From Muribaculaceae bacterium (lineage in GTDB: Bacteria > Bacteroidota > Bacteroidia > Bacteroidales > Muribaculaceae), in the NCBI GenBank assembly GCA_017557425.1, contig JAFYYU010000004.1, forward strand, positions 62,001-126,000: a stretch of 64,000 nt of DNA, written 5' to 3'. Shown here in pieces: positions 58,627 through 64,000 of this stretch. Numbering within the stretch: the first letter of the stretch is position 1; each line of letters opens with the position of its first letter. Below the pieces are notes generated by a model. The model made no database searches and had not been told where the DNA came from. It was given only the letters and a program-made list of their open reading frames with translations. A program made the position numbers and the translations under genes.

Positions 58627-59376
58627 ATGATGGATATTAACAATGGCATACTTAAGGTGGTGAGGAGCCTTGCCGCCAAGAAATACCGTGACGATGAAGG
58701 CCTGTTTGTCGCCGAGGGCACTAAATGTGTGCGCGACACATGGCAACACTTCAACTGCCGCTGGCTTATCGCCAAGCGCTCGTGGTACGAACAGTGCGGC
58801 ACTGCCGAGCATTATGACAAGATAGTGTTCGCCAACAGCCAGCAAATGTCACGCATCTCGCAGTTCGACACGCCTAGCGACGTCATTGCCGTTTATGAGA
58901 AACCTGAGGATGTGATTGATACAAAGCGTGTTGCTCAAAGCCTGAACATCGTTCTCGACAACATTCAGGATCCGGGCAACCTGGGTACCATCATCCGCCT
59001 GGCAGACTGGTTCGGTATCCACGATATCTTTGCCAGCAAGACGTCGGTCGATGTTTATAACCACAAGGTTGTGCAGGCCACGATGGGGGCTATCGCCCGA
59101 GTCAAGGTGCATTATGGAGATCTCGAAGCCTTATTTGAGGAGTACCCTGATCTGCCAATCTATGGAACCTTCCTTGACGGCAAGAACATTTATACGAGCG
59201 AGTTGGGAAAACAAGGCTTCGTCGTCTTCGGCAATGAGGGCCAAGGTATTGGTGCCAAGGTAGCCAAGCACGTGGACCAGCGGTTGCTCATCCCCAAGGC
59301 CAAGACCGCAGGCAGTGAGTCGCTCAACGTGGGCGTTGCCGCCGCCATTACCATCAGCGAGTTCTTCCGTCGATAA
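58627..59376 (+). CDS. SpoU/TrmH-family RNA 2'-O-methyltransferase
   Basis: 249 residues. A substrate-binding N-domain (about 1-95) and the SPOUT fold with its deep-knot motifs: LDNIQDPGNLGTIIRLADWF, VVFGNEGQGIGAKVAK and AGSESLNVGVAAAITISEFF. It methylates ribose in tRNA or rRNA; the site is not visible. A second ATG at 58630 is an alternative start. Confidence 0.9.
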   Translation: MMDINNGILKVVRSLAAKKYRDDEGLFVAEGTKCVRDTWQHFNCRWLIAKRSWYEQCGTAEHYDKIVFANSQQMSRISQFDTPSDVIAVYEKPEDVIDTKRVAQSLNIVLDNIQDPGNLGTIIRLADWFGIHDIFASKTSVDVYNHKVVQATMGAIARVKVHYGDLEALFEEYPDLPIYGTFLDGKNIYTSELGKQGFVVFGNEGQGIGAKVAKHVDQRLLIPKAKTAGSESLNVGVAAAITISEFFRR

Positions 59377-59385
59377 TCCCCCCTA

Positions 59386-59416
59386 ACGCCTAACACCTAA
59401 CACCTAAAGCCTAAAA
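59386..59416. repeat. CCTAACA heptamer repeat
   Basis: CCTAACGCCTAACACCTAAC, four to five units, fills the 40-base gap before radA. Confidence 0.65.
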
Positions 59417-59417
59417 C

Positions 59418-60803
59418 ATGGCCAAGCAACAAAATAAAACCACTTTCTTCTGCAAGAATTGCGGCAACGAGTCTCCTAAGTGGCTAGGCAAGTGCCCCGC
59501 TTGCGGCGAGTGGAACACCTATATTGAGGAACCGAAGGTCCCCAAATCGGCTCCCTCACGCTATGCCGGTGCTGGGGAAAGCTCCCGCAAATCCCTTGAA
59601 CCTGTCAAAATTTCGGAGATTCGTGCCGAGGACCAGCCACGCATCAATCTGCCCAGCGGCGAGTTGAACCGCGTTTTGGGCGGCGGTCTGGTGCCTGGGA
59701 GCATCGTGTTGCTTGGCGGTGAGCCGGGTATCGGTAAATCGACGTTGGTCCTGCAGAATGTTTTGCGCATTCGCTCACGGCGAGTCCTCTACGTCTCGGG
59801 TGAGGAGAGTCCGCAACAATTGCGCATGCGTGCCGACCGCATCGCCGGCGGACGGATGGACTGTGAGTGCTATCTGCTTTGCGAGACTTCGCTTGATAAC
59901 ATCTTTGCAAGCATCCGCGCCTTCCAGCCAGGCCTCGTTATCGTGGATTCGATCCAGACGATTGCCAGTGAGCAGTTGGAGAGCGCTCCGGGCAGTGTGA
60001 CGCAGGTGCGCGAGTGTGCGGCCGCCTTCCAGCGTTATGCCAAGGAGACCTACACTCCTGTCATCCTCATCGGCCACATCAACAAGGAGGGCAGCATTGC
60101 CGGTCCCAAGGTGCTGGAACACATTGTCGATGCCGTCATCCAGTTTGAGGGCGACCGCAATTACCTCTATCGCATCCTGAGGCCCATTAAGAACCGTTTC
60201 GGGAATACCAACGAAATCGGCATCTATGAGATGAAAGAGGACGGCCTGCGCGAAGTGACCAATCCCAGCGAACTGCTCCTGAGTGACCGCGATGGAGAGT
60301 TATCGGGAACGGCAATTGGTGTGACTATCGATGGCATGCGGCCTTTCCTGATCGAGGTGCAGGCTCTGGTGAGCACAGCGGCCTATGGCACAGCGCAGCG
60401 CTCGGTCACGGGCCTAGACCAGCGGCGCATGAACATGCTGCTGGCTGTGCTGGAGAAACGCCTCGGCTTCAAGTTGGCGCAGAAAGATGTCTTTCTCAAT
60501 ATCGTGGGCGGCATCAAGGTCAATGACCCCGCGTTGGATCTTGCTATCATCAGTGCCATCCTGTCGTCGAATGTTGATATGGCCATCAATACCCATGTGT
60601 GCTTCGCTGGCGAGGTGGGGCTTTCAGGCGAGATACGTCAGGTCACGCGATGCGAGCAACGGGTGACTGAGGCCCAAAAACTGGGCTTTGACACCATCAT
60701 CATTCCCAAGAACAACCTCAAGGGCGTCAAGCGCGATGACTGGACGATTAAGGTCGTCGAGGTCGCCCGCGTCGAGGACGCCTTCCGCTACCTCTTCGGC
60801 TAA
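59418..60803 (+). CDS. radA: DNA repair protein RadA
   Basis: 461 residues. N-terminal C4 zinc finger (FCKNCGNESPKWLGKCPACG), RecA-like ATPase with Walker A GGEPGIGKSTLVLQN, the RadA-specific KNRFG motif (PIKNRFGNTNEIGIYEM), and a C-terminal Lon-like domain (FLNIVGGIKVNDPALDLAII). RadA promotes branch migration in recombination. Complete. Confidence 0.96.
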   Translation: MAKQQNKTTFFCKNCGNESPKWLGKCPACGEWNTYIEEPKVPKSAPSRYAGAGESSRKSLEPVKISEIRAEDQPRINLPSGELNRVLGGGLVPGSIVLLGGEPGIGKSTLVLQNVLRIRSRRVLYVSGEESPQQLRMRADRIAGGRMDCECYLLCETSLDNIFASIRAFQPGLVIVDSIQTIASEQLESAPGSVTQVRECAAAFQRYAKETYTPVILIGHINKEGSIAGPKVLEHIVDAVIQFEGDRNYLYRILRPIKNRFGNTNEIGIYEMKEDGLREVTNPSELLLSDRDGELSGTAIGVTIDGMRPFLIEVQALVSTAAYGTAQRSVTGLDQRRMNMLLAVLEKRLGFKLAQKDVFLNIVGGIKVNDPALDLAIISAILSSNVDMAINTHVCFAGEVGLSGEIRQVTRCEQRVTEAQKLGFDTIIIPKNNLKGVKRDDWTIKVVEVARVEDAFRYLFG

Positions 60804-60853
60804 CGAATCATACATCATATAAAATAGGTACCAACCAATAGCAGCGACACAAA

Positions 60854-61843
60854 ATGAATAATATCAATCAGAGAAATGTTGGAATTGACTTTCTGAAGTT
60901 CTTCGCCGTGCTGATGATAACGAACTCGCACATGGGTTTGTTATATGGCAAATATGAAATGTTGGCAACAGGCGGAGCGCTCGGAAACATATTGTTCTTT
61001 TTCTGTTCGGGATTCACTTTGTTTTTGAAGCCGTTCAACAGCGCAGGTGATTTCCCTAATTGGTACAAACGGCGCTTTAATCGCATCTATCCGGCTATTC
61101 TTGCTGTTGCCATAGTGAAATGTACCTTCTTTGATTTCCATCGCGATATCAATTGGATTATTCTGCATGGCGGCCGTTGGTTCATTACCTATATCATGGT
61201 GTACTATGTGTTTATCTATTTTATAGGCCTTTATTGCCGCAAGAAGATCAACTGGATACTGCTCTTGCTTTCGGGCGTTGTATGTGTATGGTTTTTCCTG
61301 ATGAAGCGCTCTTTCCCGTTTAACCTGTATGGTGATGAAAGAATACACTTGACATGGCCGTTGTATTTCATCTTCATGCTCTTTGGGGCAAAAGTGGGAA
61401 TGAATTCTCATCTCCTTAAGCCGCGCCACCAGTGGTGGAATCTTGCTATTGCTCTGTTGAGCATAGCCGCATTTTATGTAATGTGCGCTTTCACGTCAAG
61501 GTATCAAAAGATTGAGTGGTTGCACATTTTCAGCTTCATCCCGTTGCTAATTGCGGTTTATGCCCTTTACCTTTGGGGCGAAGGTGCTTTTGCAAAGTCC
61601 ATTTACACCAATAAAGTCGGCCACTTTATCGTCCGCTTTGTCGGTGGGCTTTGTTTGGAGATTTACCTTATTCAGAACAGTTTATTTACCGATAAGTTGA
61701 ATTTCTTGTTCCCCCTGAATATACCGATTTTCTTCTGTATCATCGTTCTGGCGGCTTATCTTGTCAGGTGTTTCGCACGATTCATCTCACAGTCTTTCAA
61801 AGACTCGCCCTACGATTGGAAGAAAATGGTCAGCATCTATTGA
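60854..61843 (+). CDS. Acyltransferase 3 family membrane protein
   Basis: 329 residues, about ten membrane segments, opening with the family block RNVGIDFLKFFAVLMITNSH (His in TM1) and the RRFNRIYPAILAVA motif of acyltransferase 3/OafA-like proteins. It would transfer an acetyl or other acyl group to a surface glycan. Lower GC than its neighbours in places (TTTGTTATATGGC, AATTTCTTG), which may hint at acquisition. Its 3' end overlaps the convergent FeoB-associated gene by 7 bases. Confidence 0.82.
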   Translation: MNNINQRNVGIDFLKFFAVLMITNSHMGLLYGKYEMLATGGALGNILFFFCSGFTLFLKPFNSAGDFPNWYKRRFNRIYPAILAVAIVKCTFFDFHRDINWIILHGGRWFITYIMVYYVFIYFIGLYCRKKINWILLLLSGVVCVWFFLMKRSFPFNLYGDERIHLTWPLYFIFMLFGAKVGMNSHLLKPRHQWWNLAIALLSIAAFYVMCAFTSRYQKIEWLHIFSFIPLLIAVYALYLWGEGAFAKSIYTNKVGHFIVRFVGGLCLEIYLIQNSLFTDKLNFLFPLNIPIFFCIIVLAAYLVRCFARFISQSFKDSPYDWKKMVSIY

Positions 61844-61986
61844 TGCTTCTTGCACTTGCAGTCCTTGCCGCAGCCGCAGTCACCCTTGCCGCGTGCGGTA
61901 TTGATCACGCGTCGCAGCACGTAAACCAGTGCCACGGCCACGATGCCGAGCACCACAATCGTTTGTATAATTGTCGAAGTGGTCAT
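61837..61986 (-). CDS. FeoB-associated Cys-rich membrane protein
   Basis: 49 residues from the ATG at 61986: one membrane helix (IIQTIVVLGIVAVALVYVLR) and a Cys-rich tail (GDCGCGKDCKCKKH). It matches the FeoB-associated small proteins. Its start overlaps the feoB stop (ATGA), so it is translationally coupled and likely works with FeoB. Confidence 0.85.
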   Translation of the reverse strand: MTTSTIIQTIVVLGIVAVALVYVLRRVINTARGKGDCGCGKDCKCKKHQ

Positions 61987-64000
61987 AATAAATTTGCTAC
62001 TTGATAGAAGATGAATGACACTAACCATGCTACTGCGGTGGTGTAAATAATCTCAAACACCATCCACTTGGTGCCCGCTTCACGTCTGATGGCGGCCAGG
62101 GCGGCGATGCAGGGGAAGTACAAAAGGATAAACAGCATGAACGAGTAGGCCACGATGGGGTTGAACACATGCGTGCCGTCATCCTTGGTGGCCGTTTGCA
62201 GTTTCTCTTTGAGCGATGCCGATTCCTCGTTGGCATCTGCCTCGCCGGTATAGAGCACTCCCATGGTCGAGACCACAATCTCCTTGGCGGCAGCGCCGGT
62301 AAGCACACTCACGCCCATCTGCCAGTTGAAGCCTAGAGGCGCCACGACAGGCTCGATGGCCTTGCCCATCATGCCCATGTAGGAGTTCTCGATCTGCTTC
62401 TGCGGCGTTTGTCCCTCGTGGCGGGGGAAGTAGCCCAGTGCCCACACGATGATCGAGGCAGCAAGAATGACGGTGGCCATCTTCTGCAAGTACTGTTTGC
62501 CCTTGCTCCACATGTGGATGGTGGCGTTGCGGGCAGTGGGTTTGCGGTACGGGGGCAGTTCCATCACAAACTGCGTCTTGTCGTGCTTCAGTATCGTTTT
62601 GCTCAGCACGATGGCGGTGAGTGCAGCCACCAGGATGCCGATCAGGTAGATGCTCATCAGGATCAGGCCCTGCTTGGCGGTGAAGAAGGCGGCTACCAGC
62701 AGCAGATAGGCCGGCAGGCGCGCCGAGCACGACATGAACGGGATGGTGAGGATGGTGACGATGCGGTCACGGCGGTTTTCCAGGGTGCGCGTTGCCATGA
62801 TGGCAGGCACGCCGCAGCCAAAGCCGATGAGGTAGGGGATAAACGACTTGCCGTGTAGCCCCACGCGGTGCATGATGCGGTCCACGATGAATGCCGCACG
62901 TGCCATGTAGCCGCTATCCTCCAGCAGCGAGATAAAGAAGAACAAAATCAGAATCTGGGGCAGGAACACGAGCACGCCGCCCACGCCGCCGATGATACCG
63001 TCAACGATCAGATCTTTGAGAATGCCGTCGGGCATAGTGCTCCCGATCCATTCTCCAATCCAGCCGATGCCTTTCTCTATCCACCCCTGCGGATAAGCGC
63101 CCAATGTGAAGGTGGCTTCAAACATCAGCCACATCAGCACCAGCAGGATGGGCAGGGCCAGCCAGCGGTTGGTCAGCAGGCGGTCCATCGAGTAGCCGGG
63201 TTTGGTCACGCCTGTAGCGCGGTCGGGGTTGTTGGTGAGGGCTTCGGCCAGCGCTCCGCGCACAAAGCCGTATTTCAGGTCGGTGATGATGCTCGTGATG
63301 TCGTCATTAAAGTCGCGTTCGATGCGCTGGCGCAGCTCGGTTGCCGTCGCTTTCACTTGCTCGCCATTTTCCTGGCCTTTAAGCAATAGCAGTGCATGCT
63401 GGTCGTTCTCGATGATCTTGAGCACGGTGTAGCGGTCCAGGGTGGGGCACATGTCGCTCAAGGTCTTGATGCTGTCCTCAATCAGGGGGCCGTAGTTCAC
63501 GTTGTGGTGACGTGTCTCCTGCTCGCTCTCGTCGATGGCGTCCATCGTGGCTTGCAGCACCTGTTTCACGCCATGGCCGTTAAAGGCGGTTACGGGCACC
63601 ATGCGGGCGCCCAGCAGACGGCTCATCATCTCGATGTCCAGTTTGTCGCCGCTTTTTTCCAGCTCGTCCCACATGTTCAGGGCTACCACCATGGGTATGT
63701 TCATGTCCATGATCTGGGTGGTCAGGTACAGGTTGCGCTCCAGATTGCCGGCGTCAACGATATTCAGGATGGCGTCAGGATGGTTGTCGCGGATATAGGT
63801 ACGGACATACATCTCCTCGGGAGTGTACTCGGTCAGCGAGTAGGTGCCGGGAAGGTCCACCAGCTGCACCTTGCGGCCGCCGATGCTGAACCACCCCTCC
63901 TTGCTGTCAACTGTCACGCCGCCATAGTTGCCCACTTTTTCCTTGGCCCCAGTCACATTATTAAATAATGACGTCTTGCCGCAGTTGGGGTTGCCGATCA
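61983..64000 (-). CDS. feoB: Ferrous iron transport protein B, cut by window end
   Basis: At least 672 residues remain; the 5' end lies beyond the right edge. The G-domain P-loop IGNPNCGKTSLFNNVTG is encoded by the last 55 bases, followed by VGNYGGVTVDSKEGWF, the DLPGTYSLTEYTPEE G3 region and ALNMWDE (G4). The membrane half has two gate-like repeats (GFGCGVPAIMATRTLENRRD, MSCSARLPAYLLLVAAFF) with the conserved Cys residues of the iron pathway. Any fused FeoA part would be outside the window. Confidence 0.93.
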   Translation of the reverse strand, partial: IGNPNCGKTSLFNNVTGAKEKVGNYGGVTVDSKEGWFSIGGRKVQLVDLPGTYSLTEYTPEEMYVRTYIRDNHPDAILNIVDAGNLERNLYLTTQIMDMNIPMVVALNMWDELEKSGDKLDIEMMSRLLGARMVPVTAFNGHGVKQVLQATMDAIDESEQETRHHNVNYGPLIEDSIKTLSDMCPTLDRYTVLKIIENDQHALLLLKGQENGEQVKATATELRQRIERDFNDDITSIITDLKYGFVRGALAEALTNNPDRATGVTKPGYSMDRLLTNRWLALPILLVLMWLMFEATFTLGAYPQGWIEKGIGWIGEWIGSTMPDGILKDLIVDGIIGGVGGVLVFLPQILILFFFISLLEDSGYMARAAFIVDRIMHRVGLHGKSFIPYLIGFGCGVPAIMATRTLENRRDRIVTILTIPFMSCSARLPAYLLLVAAFFTAKQGLILMSIYLIGILVAALTAIVLSKTILKHDKTQFVMELPPYRKPTARNATIHMWSKGKQYLQKMATVILAASIIVWALGYFPRHEGQTPQKQIENSYMGMMGKAIEPVVAPLGFNWQMGVSVLTGAAAKEIVVSTMGVLYTGEADANEESASLKEKLQTATKDDGTHVFNPIVAYSFMLFILLYFPCIAALAAIRREAGTKWMVFEIIYTTAVAWLVSFIFYQVANLL

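Overview
The window looks like a chromosomal segment of an anaerobic gut-type Bacteroidales bacterium (Muribaculaceae or Prevotellaceae-like; I cannot place it more exactly). The evidence is the recurring TAnnTTTG -7 promoter box with an upstream TTTG box about 19-20 bases away, the near absence of Shine-Dalgarno sequences, BspA-type leucine-rich-repeat surface proteins, secreted proteins ending in dockerin-like pairs, a Bacteroidales-type RpoZ, and the etfB-etfA-acyl-CoA dehydrogenase and tpiA-SPOR-folE neighbourhoods. Most of the sequence is dense housekeeping and cell-envelope DNA without an obvious large mobile element.

Layout. 0-5.4 kb: a cation efflux transporter, a small lipoprotein and the acyl-CoA dehydrogenase/electron-transfer-flavoprotein operon, all on the minus strand. 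5.6-10.7 kb: a C10 peptidase fused to LRR and dockerin modules, tpiA, a SPOR protein, folE, then a tRNA-Gly/tRNA-Gly/tRNA-Leu cluster and a DUF1905 protein. 11.3-15.5 kb: a cobalamin riboswitch in front of a DASS-type carboxylate transporter, a formate/nitrite-type channel, and a ferritin-like protein followed by a tiny winged-helix gene. 16-21 kb: an AraC regulator and an ECF sigma/anti-sigma operon that also encodes a secreted sulfatase-modifying-factor-like protein and a dockerin protein. 20.8-24.8 kb: a His/Cys-rich membrane protein with a TonB-dependent receptor, an SDR and a GNAT enzyme.

24.8-29.5 kb holds the most unusual locus: a radical SAM/SPASM enzyme followed by four paralogous secreted proteins. 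They share one N-terminal region and repeated Tyr-Gly-x-Pro-like motifs but end in different domains: two carry one TonB C-terminal domain, one carries two, and one carries an acyl-carrier-like fold without the usual serine. They are candidate substrates of the enzyme. 29.6-31.1 kb: a multi-hairpin noncoding repeat and an iron alcohol dehydrogenase. 31.4-35.1 kb: an isolated four-gene capsid cassette (portal, acidic scaffold-like protein, SU10-type major capsid protein with an N-terminal membrane/lipoprotein-like segment, M15 peptidase) with no terminase, tail or integrase in view.

35.3-64 kb is mostly core: a GHL10-type glycosidase with dockerin, a HigB/HigA-like toxin-antitoxin pair with a palindromic operator, pyrE, patatin, recX, comF, rpoZ, bamD, bcp, a DPP4-like peptidase, miaA, recR, mdh, two BspA-like proteins, a pseudouridine synthase with a long GGYQxRQ heptad repeat, asnS, an ADP-ribosylglycohydrolase, a SpoU-type methyltransferase, radA, an acyltransferase, and feoB (cut by the window end) with its Cys-rich partner. 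Several families of short AT-rich or GCG-rich tandem repeats occupy the gaps between genes.
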